This document shows, piece by piece, positions 1-8,640 of a stretch of DNA of 64,000 nt. The translations under genes and the position numbers were made by a program. The number at the start of each line of letters is the position of its first letter. Within the stretch, counting starts at the first letter, position 1. The notes under the pieces are model-generated. The model worked only from the letters and a program-made list of their open reading frames with translations. It did no database searches and had not been told where the DNA came from. The stretch comes from Marinagarivorans cellulosilyticus (GTDB lineage: Bacteria > Pseudomonadota > Gammaproteobacteria > Pseudomonadales > Cellvibrionaceae), in NCBI RefSeq assembly GCF_021655555.1, contig NZ_AP023086.1:3502685-3566684 (forward strand), read 5' to 3'.

Positions 1-771
1 GAGAATACGGCTTTATATATTTTTACTGACGGTATTAATGAAGCTAAAAACCTTCAGGGTGAAGAGTTTGGTTTGGACGGTATTGATGCCATTGTGATTG
101 GCGGTGGCGACGTGGTTGATGAGTTAGTGGCCTCGGTGCGCGAGTTTACCAACGGCTGCGAGCAAGCCGATGATGTTACGGTTGTTGAGCTGCTGTGCTC
201 TCCGGTAATACACCGTTGTGCCGCTACAAAAAAAATAACCGATGTGGGGGCAGATTACCGCAATGCAAAAAGTTTTCCATGGCAATTAAAGATGCATTTG
301 TCGGCGGATGACTTACGCTCTAGTGATATCGTGCTTCAGGTCGGTAAGTTTTTAGGGACAATACAAGGCGTTGAGCTGCATCAAGATAAAATTTTCACCA
401 TTATTAGTGAGCTATATTCAAATGCTTTAGAGCATGGGGTATTAGGCTTGTCTTCTGCTTTAAAAGAAACGCCAGATGGCTTTGATGAGTACTACCGTTT
501 GCGGGGGCAAAGGCTGGAGGCCATCGAAAGCGAATACATTAATATTGAAATGCAGTACATTCGTGGCAGTTCCGAAAGTGCTGAACCGAATAGGCTTAAA
601 ATTGTAATTGCCGATAGCGGTGACGGTTTTGATGTTACAGCCCGCAAGGCTCGGCAAGATAATGACGATGTAAGTTATGGTCGAGGGTTATCGCTGCTTG
701 AAACATTTTGCGAGTCACTTGATTACAGTGACTGTGGTAGCACTGTAACGGCGGTTTATACCTTTAGTTAG
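1..771 (+). CDS. PP2C-type phosphatase with C-terminal anti-sigma HATPase domain (HsbR-like), 5' end outside window
   Basis: The frame is open from base 1, so only the C-terminal 256 residues are seen. They begin inside a SpoIIE/RsbU-type PP2C phosphatase core (YIFTDGINEAKN, with the conserved metal-binding Asp-Gly). After a linker comes an RsbW/SpoIIAB-like ATPase domain with the N-box ELYSNALEHG and the G1 box IADSGDGFD. This order is known from Pseudomonas HsbR-type regulators, which carry an N-terminal receiver and switch an anti-anti-sigma partner by phosphorylation and dephosphorylation. The receiver would lie to the left of the window and cannot be confirmed. No partner gene follows; the next gene is convergent. 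The domain assignment is firm; the HsbR-like role is inference. Confidence 0.85.
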   Translation, partial: ENTALYIFTDGINEAKNLQGEEFGLDGIDAIVIGGGDVVDELVASVREFTNGCEQADDVTVVELLCSPVIHRCAATKKITDVGADYRNAKSFPWQLKMHLSADDLRSSDIVLQVGKFLGTIQGVELHQDKIFTIISELYSNALEHGVLGLSSALKETPDGFDEYYRLRGQRLEAIESEYINIEMQYIRGSSESAEPNRLKIVIADSGDGFDVTARKARQDNDDVSYGRGLSLLETFCESLDYSDCGSTVTAVYTFS

Positions 772-775
772 CGTT

Positions 776-798
776 GCGCAGCGTTAACGATGCTGCGC
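776..798. terminator. Hairpin between convergent genes
   Basis: GCGCAGC at 776-782 pairs with GCTGCGC at 792-798 around a 9-nt loop, just after the stop of the phosphatase gene and before the bioA stop. There is no clear U-run, so termination is only suggested. Confidence 0.35.
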
Positions 799-819
799 TA
801 AATTCCCCCCTTTAGTCTT

Positions 820-2124
820 TTAGCTTTTTTTGCCTTGGGTGTCGCGGTGAAACTCGCATGTTTTTTTCATGGCTTCGCAAATTTTATGTAGCTCGTGTGT
901 CGAAATGCAGTAGGGGGGCATGGTGTAAAGCAGGCGGCCAAAGGGGCGTAGCCATACACCTTGCTTTACAATAAAGGGTTGAATACGTTGCATATCAACG
1001 GGCGTCTCCAGCTCAACAACGCCAATGGCGCCAAAAGTTCGAACCTCTTTTACCCCCTCAATACTACTTATGTTGCTTAAGCCTGTTTTAAGTTGGCCTT
1101 CAATATTTTTGACTTGCTCAGGCCATTGATTTTTCTTGAGTAATTCAATGCTGGCATTTGCTACGGCGCAGGCTAATGGGTTACCCATAAATGTTGGGCC
1201 GTGCATAAGTGCGCCGGCTTCACTTTGACTAATTGTGCTGGCTATTTCTTCGCTGCATAAGGTGGCGGCAAGTGTCATATAGCCACCCGTAAGCGCTTTG
1301 CCTAGGCATAAAATATCGGGCGAAATGTTGGCGTGATCACAGGCAAACCATTTCCCTGTTCGGCCAAAGCCGGTTGCAATTTCGTCGGCAATGAATAGAA
1401 CGTTGTATTGTTGGCTTAGTGATTTGGCTTTGGATAAAAAATCCGCAGAATAAAATCGCATGCCGCCTGCGCCCTGAACAATTGGCTCGATAATAATAGC
1501 GGCTATTTCGTGTGAGTACTTTTGTAGCGTTTGCTCTAGGGCTGTTATGTCTTCCGCTTTACAGGTTTGCCCAAAGTTAGGTGAAGGTGTTGGGCAAAAA
1601 AATGTGTTTTCGGCGCAGTCCGAAAATAATTGGTGCATGCCGTTATGAGGGTCGCAGACGCTCATGGCGCCATATGTGTCGCCGTGATAAGCCCCTTCAA
1701 AAGCGATAATTTTTTGTTTGCGTGGCTGTTTTTTGGCAATCCAGTATTGGCGTGCCATTTTTAGGGCGACTTCAACGCTGACTGAGCCCGAGTCGGCCAA
1801 AAACACGCGGTCTAGGCCATCCGGGGTTAAAGTGGTTAGGTTCTTGGCGAGTTCTACAGCCGGCTCGTGGGTTAGGCCTCCAAACATGACGTGCGCCATG
1901 TCGTTAAGTTGTGCAGTGGCGGCGCCGTTAAGACTTGGGTGGTTGTAGCCGTGTACGGCGCTCCACCATGAGGCCATGCCGTCGATAATCCTTCGGCCGT
2001 CAGCCAGTGTGAGTGTGCAGCCGTGTGCTGACTTTACCGCGAATAACGGGTTGTCTGCGTTGGTATTGCTGTATGGGTGCCACAGTGTTTTTCTATCGAG
2101 ATCGAGAATTTCTTCAGGGGACAT
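820..2124 (-). CDS. bioA: Adenosylmethionine-8-amino-7-oxononanoate aminotransferase
   Basis: This PLP enzyme of biotin synthesis transfers an amino group from S-adenosylmethionine to KAPA, giving DAPA. The 434-aa protein has the family N-terminus (LWHPYSN near residue 14), the DSGSVSVEVALKMA segment, the cofactor Asp in ADEIATGFGR (about D247) and the Schiff-base Lys in CLGKALTGG (about K276). An in-frame TTG lies 7 codons upstream, but the ATG at 2124 gives the N-terminus typical of the family, so I start there. No other bio gene is adjacent; a stand-alone bioA is also known in Pseudomonas. Confidence 0.95.
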   Translation of the reverse strand: MSPEEILDLDRKTLWHPYSNTNADNPLFAVKSAHGCTLTLADGRRIIDGMASWWSAVHGYNHPSLNGAATAQLNDMAHVMFGGLTHEPAVELAKNLTTLTPDGLDRVFLADSGSVSVEVALKMARQYWIAKKQPRKQKIIAFEGAYHGDTYGAMSVCDPHNGMHQLFSDCAENTFFCPTPSPNFGQTCKAEDITALEQTLQKYSHEIAAIIIEPIVQGAGGMRFYSADFLSKAKSLSQQYNVLFIADEIATGFGRTGKWFACDHANISPDILCLGKALTGGYMTLAATLCSEEIASTISQSEAGALMHGPTFMGNPLACAVANASIELLKKNQWPEQVKNIEGQLKTGLSNISSIEGVKEVRTFGAIGVVELETPVDMQRIQPFIVKQGVWLRPFGRLLYTMPPYCISTHELHKICEAMKKTCEFHRDTQGKKS

Positions 2125-2199
2125 AATTAAGTGAGGGCAAGCCAAAAGAGCGAAGGGTAGCAGTCTCTTTGGCTTGGATGCAATGCGCGATTGTATTGC

Positions 2200-2967
2200 C
2201 TAGGCGGTTTCGCTGAGTTTTTCTGTGAGGGCGGCTAATATGTGTTGCTGGCTTGGTGTTAAGCTTTTAAATCTTGCGCGCACCTTTGTGTGAAGGTAGG
2301 GTTTTTTTATGACCTGTAGCGAAAGAACTTCTAGCTCCACATTGAGCTTGTCATCGCTATTGAGCTCAATGCTTGAAGGGATCAGCGTCTTCCGGCTTTG
2401 ATTGGCAAGGTAAAATGCATCGCTTTGCTGCGGGTTGCCGCGCGCGTTAAAGCAAAGCCCTCCCATACTTATGTTTTCTAAGTTACCGTAAATTGGGGGC
2501 TCCATTGGAGGCGAGCAGGTAACCTCGGCACTTTTGTCGCTAAAGTTAAAACGGGCTTGGTTTCTGCGGTCTTTGCAGAATTTCATGGTCTCGATGTGCA
2601 ACTTAAAGTATGGGCCATCACCGGCTTGTGCTCGCTCGGTAATTTTGCCTTCAATTTGCCAGTGTTGATAGGTTCCAGGGTATTTTAAGGTGGCATATAT
2701 GCGTTTGGGCAGTGACAGGTGGTCGCTAGGCAATGCCGGTAGCGGCATATCAATAAAGCACGTTTGTGTTTTTTGATCTGTTTTCAATACCAGTGATTGA
2801 TAGCCTTGGCCGCGGTACTCTCGCGTTGAGTAAAGAATAAGCGGCAGCCTTTTGTGCTTTGCATCGGCAAGAATTCGCCACTGTTGTAGAGTGACTTTAG
2901 CGGTGCTTAAATCAATCTCATTGCTTGCGGTGCTAGGGAGCCATTGAAGTAAAGATGCGAAACCCAT
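2200..2967 (-). CDS. YcgR-like flagellar brake / PilZ domain c-di-GMP receptor
   Basis: The 255-aa protein has an N-terminal YcgR-like beta-barrel region (about residues 20-120) and a C-terminal PilZ domain. Both PilZ ligand motifs are intact: RxxxR at R135-R139 (RNQAR) and NxSxxG at N165-G170 (NISMGG). Proteins of this build bind cyclic-di-GMP and slow the flagellar motor or modulate surface behaviour. The start is supported by GAGG about 8 nt upstream. It stands alone between bioA and the divergent ttcA. The PilZ call is strong; the exact target is unknown. Confidence 0.85.
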   Translation of the reverse strand: MGFASLLQWLPSTASNEIDLSTAKVTLQQWRILADAKHKRLPLILYSTREYRGQGYQSLVLKTDQKTQTCFIDMPLPALPSDHLSLPKRIYATLKYPGTYQHWQIEGKITERAQAGDGPYFKLHIETMKFCKDRRNQARFNFSDKSAEVTCSPPMEPPIYGNLENISMGGLCFNARGNPQQSDAFYLANQSRKTLIPSSIELNSDDKLNVELEVLSLQVIKKPYLHTKVRARFKSLTPSQQHILAALTEKLSETA

Positions 2968-3087
2968 GGGCTAAACCTCGTTAAAAAATTGACTAAATAC
3001 TTATGTTCTCTAAGGGCGTAGCAACAATCGCGCCCAACTTGTTTGGTATTTTTGCGGTCAGTGGCAGCTCAAAGCTTATTGTGTGGT

Positions 3088-3115
3088 TTGCTGTTGTGAA
3101 CAATAACCGTACAAT
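3088..3115 (+). promoter_or_regulatory. Putative sigma-70 promoter of ttcA
   Basis: TTGCTG at 3088-3093 and TACAAT at 3110-3115 are separated by 16 nt, and lie about 27 nt before the ttcA start codon. Confidence 0.45.
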
Positions 3116-3141
3116 GTCGCCTTTTTCTCGGAGTTACTAGG

Positions 3142-4020
3142 TTGTCGACTGTTCAATCACCTGAAAATAAAGCGCGCTACGAATTCAATAAGCTGCAAAA
3201 GCGCCTTCGCCGTTTAACCGGCTCCGCCATTATTGATTACAACATGATCGAAGAGGGCGATCGTGTGATGGCGTGTTTGTCTGGCGGCAAGGACTCTTAT
3301 GCAATGCTCGATATGTTGTTGGCGCTTAAAAGGATTGCGCCAGTCAATTTCGACGTTGTCGCGGTGAATATGGATCAAAAGCAGCCTGGTTTTCCTGAGC
3401 ATATCCTGCCCGCTTATTTAGATACGCTGGGTATTGAGTATCACATCATCGAAAAAGATACCTATAGTGTGGTGAAGTCCGTGATTCCGGAGGGGAAGAC
3501 AACCTGTGGCCTGTGCTCGCGGCTAAGGCGTGGCACGCTCTACGGGTTTGCTGAGCGCATTGGAGCAACCAAAATCGCGTTGGGCCACCACAAAGACGAC
3601 ATAGTAGAAACGCTGTTCTTGAATTTATTTCATGGCGGTCGCTTAAAAGCAATGCCGCCAAAACTTCGCGCCGATGATGGCCGAAATATCGTGATTCGGC
3701 CGATGGCCTATTGCCGCGAGTCTGATATTGAGCGTTATGCCAAAGAAAGAGGCTTTCCGATTATTCCATGTAATCTTTGTGGCTCGCAGGAAAATCTTCA
3801 GCGCCAGAATGTCAAAGCGATGCTGCAAGGGTGGGATAAAGAGTTTCCAGGTCGGGTGGAAACTATTTTTACCGCTTTACAAAAGGTTTCACCGTCACAA
3901 TTGGCGGATAAAAGCATCTTTGACTTCGTGAATTTAGAGATTGATCGCTCGGAGGCGGTTGAGGACAATCCTCGTCATAACGAAGGCGTAAAAATACATG
4001 CGGTGAATGTGGCCAACTAG
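3142..4020 (+). CDS. ttcA: tRNA 2-thiocytidine(32) synthetase
   Basis: TtcA thiolates C32 of some tRNAs, using ATP activation and an Fe-S cluster. The 292-aa product has the PP-loop SGGKDS (residues 47-52) and the Cys pair TCGLC (C122, C125) expected of the cluster site; a further Cys pair CNLCG sits near residue 211. The start is a TTG at 3142 preceded by a GGAG at 3130-3133, and the protein begins MSTVQSPENK. It is monocistronic, ending at a strong bidirectional terminator shared with lpxH. Confidence 0.95.
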   Translation: MSTVQSPENKARYEFNKLQKRLRRLTGSAIIDYNMIEEGDRVMACLSGGKDSYAMLDMLLALKRIAPVNFDVVAVNMDQKQPGFPEHILPAYLDTLGIEYHIIEKDTYSVVKSVIPEGKTTCGLCSRLRRGTLYGFAERIGATKIALGHHKDDIVETLFLNLFHGGRLKAMPPKLRADDGRNIVIRPMAYCRESDIERYAKERGFPIIPCNLCGSQENLQRQNVKAMLQGWDKEFPGRVETIFTALQKVSPSQLADKSIFDFVNLEIDRSEAVEDNPRHNEGVKIHAVNVAN

Positions 4021-4034
4021 TTGTACAGGCAATG

Positions 4035-4062
4035 AAAAACGGGGCTAATTAGCCCCGTTTTT
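4035..4062. terminator. Bidirectional terminator between ttcA and lpxH
   Basis: A perfect 12-bp stem (4035-4046 with 4051-4062, loop AATT) is flanked by five A on the left and five T on the right inside the stem ends, so it works on both strands between convergent genes. Confidence 0.85.
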
Positions 4063-4089
4063 GTGAGTGATAAAGCCGTAGCTGCGAGC

Positions 4090-4821
4090 TTAAGGCTGTG
4101 TAATCTCAAGTTCTTTAAGCTCTATTCCGTCTTCGTCGGCGCGAAGGTAGCGTGCATTAGAGTGCCAGTCTCCAAGAACCCAGCGGCTATGGCTCTTTCC
4201 TTTTTCATCAAATTGATGATGAGCAGGGCGATGGGTATGGCCGTGAATCAATACTTTGACGCGGTACTCATCCATAATGTTTACGACCTCATCAGGGGTC
4301 ACATCCATAATGTCTTCAGCTTTCATGGCGTTCATCGATTGGCTTTTGCTGCGCAAGTCAGCGGCCATTGCGCGGCGCTGATTGATCGGTAAAGCAAGAA
4401 CTTGTTGCTGCCATACGGGGTTGCGCACCATTTTGCGGAACTGCTGGTACTCCACGTCTGCAGTGCAAAGTGTATCGCCGTGCATCAGTAAAACGCGCTT
4501 GCCATAAAGCTCTACAACGGTTTCGTCTTCAAGCAAGGTAAAGCCGCAGGCGTTTGCCAAGGCTTCGCCAATCATAAAGTCGCGGTTGCCGCGAATAAAA
4601 AAGACTTTAACGCCGCGCTTGCTTTGTGCGATGAGCAGTTCTTTGATGTGAGTGGCGAAGTCGCAGTGGTCGTCGTCGCCAACCCAGGCATCAAAGAAGT
4701 CGCCTAGAATGTACAAAGCGGTTGCGTCTTTGGCTTGGTTGGCTAAAAAACTCTCAAGCGCTGCGGTAATTTCAGGGCGCTCAGGGCTAAGGTGCAAATC
4801 AGATATAAAATAAGTAGCCAT
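4090..4821 (-). CDS. lpxH: UDP-2,3-diacylglucosamine diphosphatase
   Basis: This enzyme cleaves UDP-2,3-diacylglucosamine to lipid X and UMP in lipid A synthesis, at the inner face of the cytoplasmic membrane. The 243-aa protein has the calcineurin-type metallophosphoesterase motifs: FISDLHL at the N-terminus, GDFFDAWVGDD, GNRDF, HGDTL and HGHTHRP. The start ATG follows the ppiB stop by 2 nt, so the two genes are almost certainly co-transcribed and translationally coupled. Length and motifs match the family. Confidence 0.96.
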   Translation of the reverse strand: MATYFISDLHLSPERPEITAALESFLANQAKDATALYILGDFFDAWVGDDDHCDFATHIKELLIAQSKRGVKVFFIRGNRDFMIGEALANACGFTLLEDETVVELYGKRVLLMHGDTLCTADVEYQQFRKMVRNPVWQQQVLALPINQRRAMAADLRSKSQSMNAMKAEDIMDVTPDEVVNIMDEYRVKVLIHGHTHRPAHHQFDEKGKSHSRWVLGDWHSNARYLRADEDGIELKELEITQP

Positions 4822-4823
4822 GT

Positions 4824-5315
4824 TTACGCGACGGTAACTCGCTCGATGACAACCGCCTCAGCGGGCACATCTTGGTGAGGGCCGGCGCTACCTGTTTTTA
4901 CCGTTTTCAGCTTTTCGACAACGTCCATGCCGTTGGTAACCTTGCCAAATACTGCATATCCCCAACCTTGTGATGTTTTGCTCGAGTGGTTAAGGAAGTC
5001 GTTATCAGCAACGTTAATAAAGAATTGGGCTGTTGCGCTATGCGGGTCCGCTGTGCGGGCCATTGCAATGGTGCCAGTGTCATTCTTTAGGCCGTTATCC
5101 GCTTCGTTTTCAATGGTGTCACGGGTCTTCTTTTGTGACATGTTCTCGTCGAATCCACCGCCTTGAATCATGAAGTTGTTAATGACGCGGTGGAATATAG
5201 TGCCGTTATAAAAGCCATCTTCGGCGTATTGCTTAAAGTTAGCTGCGGATTTCGGTGCTTTGTCAAAATCGAGTTCAAGCTCAATATCACCGTAGTTAGT
5301 GTGCAGTGTAATCAT
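4824..5315 (-). CDS. ppiB: Cytoplasmic cyclophilin-type peptidyl-prolyl isomerase
   Basis: Cyclophilin speeds cis-trans isomerisation of Xaa-Pro bonds during folding. The 163-aa protein has the FHRVI and FMIQGG segments and the FINVADN region that line the active site. There is no signal peptide, so it is the cytoplasmic PpiB type rather than PpiA. AGGAG lies about 8 nt before the ATG. It is the first gene of a ppiB-lpxH pair and is divergent from glnS. The grouping of ppiB and lpxH close to cysS is a common gammaproteobacterial arrangement. Confidence 0.95.
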   Translation of the reverse strand: MITLHTNYGDIELELDFDKAPKSAANFKQYAEDGFYNGTIFHRVINNFMIQGGGFDENMSQKKTRDTIENEADNGLKNDTGTIAMARTADPHSATAQFFINVADNDFLNHSSKTSQGWGYAVFGKVTNGMDVVEKLKTVKTGSAGPHQDVPAEAVVIERVTVA

Positions 5316-5380
5316 CTCTTGCTCCTGTCCGAGAGAATGCTATAGATCCAGAGTGTGGCATCGGTAGATGACCATTTAGC

Positions 5381-5408
5381 TGGCTTACGTCAAAAGGGCC
5401 GCTATAAT
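5381..5408 (+). promoter_or_regulatory. Putative promoter of glnS
   Basis: A perfect TATAAT at 5403-5408 is preceded by a weak -35 (TGGCTT, 5381-5386, 16-nt spacer). It gives a leader of roughly 60 nt before glnS. Confidence 0.5.
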
Positions 5409-5472
5409 ACGCGTTTTGCTTGCAAACCGGAACCTTGCGGGCTGTTTATTACCGTATTAATACAGGCTAGAT

Positions 5473-7131
5473 ATGACTGACACCGTCAAACCCATGAATT
5501 TTCTCCAGCAACTCATCAAAGCGGATCTCGATGCAGGCAAGCATGCCAAAGTGGTTACACGCTTTCCACCGGAGCCTAATGGTTATTTGCATATAGGTCA
5601 TGCAAAATCAATTTGTTTGAATTTTGGCCTTGCCGAAGAGTTTGGTGGTGAGTGCAATTTACGCTTCGATGACACCAACCCAGCCAAAGAAGAGCAGCAA
5701 TATATCGATGCCATTAAAGAAGACGTTACTTGGCTAGGTTACCGCTGGGCGGGTGATGTACGTTACGCATCCAGCTATTTTGATACTTTATATGAGTGGG
5801 CCATCCACTTAATACAAAGCGGACATGCTTATGTTTGCGATTTGTCACCTGATGAGGCGCGAGAATATCGCGGCACGCTAAAACATACTGGTAAAAATTC
5901 GCCTTACCGTGAGCGCAGCGCTGAAGAAAACCAAGCTTTATTCGAAAAAATGAAAGCTGGCGAGTTTGATGAAGGCGCCTGTGTATTGCGTGCAAAAATT
6001 GATATGGCCAATGGCAATATCAATATGCGCGACCCAATTTTGTATCGTATTCGCAAGCAATTGCATCACCAAACGGGTGATAAATGGTGCATTTACCCGA
6101 ATTATGATTTTGCTCATGGTCAAGAAGATGCCATCGAAGGCGTTACGCATTCTATTTGTACCCTTGAGTTTGCCGACCATCGGCCGCTATACAACTGGTT
6201 GATCGAGCATTTGCCGGTACCGAGCCAGCCAAAGCAGTACGAATTTGGGCGCTTAAACTTAAATTACACGGTTACCAGCAAGCGTAAGCTTAAGCAGTTG
6301 GTTGACGAGGAGCATGTTGATGGCTGGGATGACCCGCGCATGCCGACTATTGCAGGCTACCGCCGCCGAGGTTATACCCCAGGCGCTTTACGCAAATTTT
6401 GCGAAATGATTGGTGTAAGTAAAAGTGATGGTGTTGTTGATGTCGCAATGCTTGAGCATGCAATTCGCGATGACTTGGACAAAAATGCGCCAAGGGCTAT
6501 GTGTGTACTAAGGCCTTTAAAGGTGATTTTGACGAATTACCCTGAGGACAAAACCGAGCTGCTTAATGCACCAGGGCATCCTCAGCGCGATGATTTGCCG
6601 GCAAGGACATTACCGTTTGGGCGCGAAATTTTTATTGATGAAGATGATTTTAGGGAGGAGGCGAACAAAAAGTATAAACGCTTAGTCATTGGCAAGCGTG
6701 TACGTTTGCGAAGCGCTTATATTATCGAGGCCGATAAAGCGGTTAAAAATGAAGCCGGTGAAATAATTGCTGTAGAAGCGCGAATTATTGAAAATACCGT
6801 AGGAAATGACCCGGAAGATGGTATTAAGGCTAAAGGCGTTATTCAATGGGTAGCAGCGCATGATCACGCCACATTTGAGGTGCGCCTTTATGATCGTTTA
6901 TTTAACGACCCGTCGCCAGATTCTGGCGATAAAAACTTTTTGGATTTTATCAACCCCGAAAGCTTGACAGTATTGCCAAGTTGCGTTGGTGAAAAGGGCT
7001 TGTTAAATGCAGCATCTACTGCGGCCTACCAATTTGAGCGCGAAGGTTATTTTTGTCGCGATAGCCATGCTGAAACCTTGGTATTTAACCGTACGATTAG
7101 TTTGCGCGATAGCTGGAATGGCGGTAATTAA
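5473..7131 (+). CDS. glnS: Glutaminyl-tRNA synthetase
   Basis: GlnRS charges tRNA-Gln with glutamine. The 552-aa class I enzyme has the HIGH-type motif in PPEPNGYLHIGHAKS near residues 32-46 and the KMSKS-type loop seen here as TVTSKRKL, followed by the two anticodon-binding beta-barrels. Length matches bacterial GlnRS. An AGG lies 7 nt before the ATG. It is divergent from ppiB and is followed 33 bp later by cysS, so the two synthetases may share a transcript. Confidence 0.97.
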   Translation: MTDTVKPMNFLQQLIKADLDAGKHAKVVTRFPPEPNGYLHIGHAKSICLNFGLAEEFGGECNLRFDDTNPAKEEQQYIDAIKEDVTWLGYRWAGDVRYASSYFDTLYEWAIHLIQSGHAYVCDLSPDEAREYRGTLKHTGKNSPYRERSAEENQALFEKMKAGEFDEGACVLRAKIDMANGNINMRDPILYRIRKQLHHQTGDKWCIYPNYDFAHGQEDAIEGVTHSICTLEFADHRPLYNWLIEHLPVPSQPKQYEFGRLNLNYTVTSKRKLKQLVDEEHVDGWDDPRMPTIAGYRRRGYTPGALRKFCEMIGVSKSDGVVDVAMLEHAIRDDLDKNAPRAMCVLRPLKVILTNYPEDKTELLNAPGHPQRDDLPARTLPFGREIFIDEDDFREEANKKYKRLVIGKRVRLRSAYIIEADKAVKNEAGEIIAVEARIIENTVGNDPEDGIKAKGVIQWVAAHDHATFEVRLYDRLFNDPSPDSGDKNFLDFINPESLTVLPSCVGEKGLLNAASTAAYQFEREGYFCRDSHAETLVFNRTISLRDSWNGGN

Positions 7132-7164
7132 ATTCGCTGCTTGGCCTATTAAAAGATTATAGAG

Positions 7165-8544
7165 ATGAATATGAGTTTAGTTGTTTACAACACACAAAAA
7201 CGAATTAAAGAGCCTTTTACTCCCGTTGACCCGAGCGATGTGCGCATGTATGTGTGCGGGCCAACGGTATACAACTTTGTCCATATTGGTAATGCGCGCC
7301 CGGTTGTTGTCTTTGATACATTGTTTCGCGTACTTCAAAGCCTTTACCCGAAAGTGACCTATGCGCGAAACATCACCGATATTGACGATAAAATAATGAA
7401 GACAGCCAATGATGTTGGCGAAACAATTGAATCGCTCGCCGGCCGTTTTGCGCGTGAATTCGAAGCGGACATGGCGGCGCTCAATAATTTACAACCGTCA
7501 ATCGTGCCCTATGCTACCCATCATGTGACCGATATGGTGGCAATGGTTTCGAACTTAGTAGAAAAAGGGCATGCCTATGAAGCTCAGGGGCATGTGTTGT
7601 TTGATGTTAAGTCTATGCCAAATTATGGCAAGCTTAGCGGGCAAAGTATCGATGCAATGCTTGATGGCGCAAGGGTAGAGGTAGCAGATTACAAAAAATA
7701 TGCTGGCGACTTTGTATTGTGGAAGCCATCTGCTGAGGATGAGCCCGGCTGGCCAAGCCCGTGGGGGCGGGGGCGTCCAGGGTGGCATTTAGAGTGCTCG
7801 GCTATGATAGAAAAACACCTAGGCAATACCATTGATGTGCATGGTGGGGGGCGCGATTTAATATTTCCGCACCACGAGAATGAATTGGCTCAAAGTGAGT
7901 GCGCACATGGTGGTGAACAGTATGTGAAATACTGGATGCACAACGGATATGTCAATATTGACGGAGAAAAAATGTCTAAAAGTTTAGGCAATTTTAAAAC
8001 CGTTAGAGATCTATTAGGCTCTTATAAAGGCGAAGTGATTCGCTTTGCATTGCTATCGGCTCAATATCGTAGTGAGTTGGACTTTTCGGTTGATTTGCTG
8101 GACCAATCGGCGGCAAGTTTAGACGGCATTTACGGTGCGCTTCGAAAAGTTGATAGCGTGGAGGAGGCAGCCACGGTATTGGCAGACAGTGCTGCTTATA
8201 AAGCCTTGCTAGATGATCTTAATACGCCGCAGGCTATTAGTGAATTACACCAGTTGACTAAGCGTATTAATAAGGCGCAAGAAAGCGAATTGCCCGCGCT
8301 TAAATCAGAGCTGTTGGCGGTAGCCAATTTAATGGGCATATTGCAGCAAGACCCGGAAGAATGGTTTAAATCTACCGTTAAATCTGGAATGGATGCCGCA
8401 AAAATTGATGCCTTAATTGAAGAAAGGCTAGCAGCGAGAGCGGCTAAAAATTGGGTACGCTCCGACGAGATCCGCGACATGCTGCTTGCTCAAGGGGTTG
8501 TGCTAGAAGATTCAAAAGAAGGTACCACATGGCGTTTTGAGTAG
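7165..8544 (+). CDS. cysS: Cysteinyl-tRNA synthetase
   Basis: CysRS charges tRNA-Cys. The 459-aa class I enzyme has the zinc-site Cys in MYVCGPTVYNFVHIGNARP, which also holds the HIGH motif, a second zinc site region around HLECSAM, and KMSKSLGNF. Either the first ATG (7165) or the one two codons later (7171) could be used; family N-termini allow both. A rho-independent terminator follows, so the glnS-cysS unit ends here. Confidence 0.97.
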   Translation: MNMSLVVYNTQKRIKEPFTPVDPSDVRMYVCGPTVYNFVHIGNARPVVVFDTLFRVLQSLYPKVTYARNITDIDDKIMKTANDVGETIESLAGRFAREFEADMAALNNLQPSIVPYATHHVTDMVAMVSNLVEKGHAYEAQGHVLFDVKSMPNYGKLSGQSIDAMLDGARVEVADYKKYAGDFVLWKPSAEDEPGWPSPWGRGRPGWHLECSAMIEKHLGNTIDVHGGGRDLIFPHHENELAQSECAHGGEQYVKYWMHNGYVNIDGEKMSKSLGNFKTVRDLLGSYKGEVIRFALLSAQYRSELDFSVDLLDQSAASLDGIYGALRKVDSVEEAATVLADSAAYKALLDDLNTPQAISELHQLTKRINKAQESELPALKSELLAVANLMGILQQDPEEWFKSTVKSGMDAAKIDALIEERLAARAAKNWVRSDEIRDMLLAQGVVLEDSKEGTTWRFE

Positions 8545-8581
8545 CCGAGTAATGCAGGATGCATAAGCACTTAATGCAAGG

Positions 8582-8610
8582 CCGCGCTAAGTTTTCTTAA
8601 CGCGGTTTTT
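8582..8610 (+). terminator. Rho-independent terminator after cysS
   Basis: CCGCGCTAAG and CTTAACGCGG form a stem with one mismatch around TTTT, followed directly by a run of T, 38 bp after the cysS stop. Confidence 0.8.
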
Positions 8611-8640
8611 TATTATCGATATTTTTGTTTGCAGGTTGTT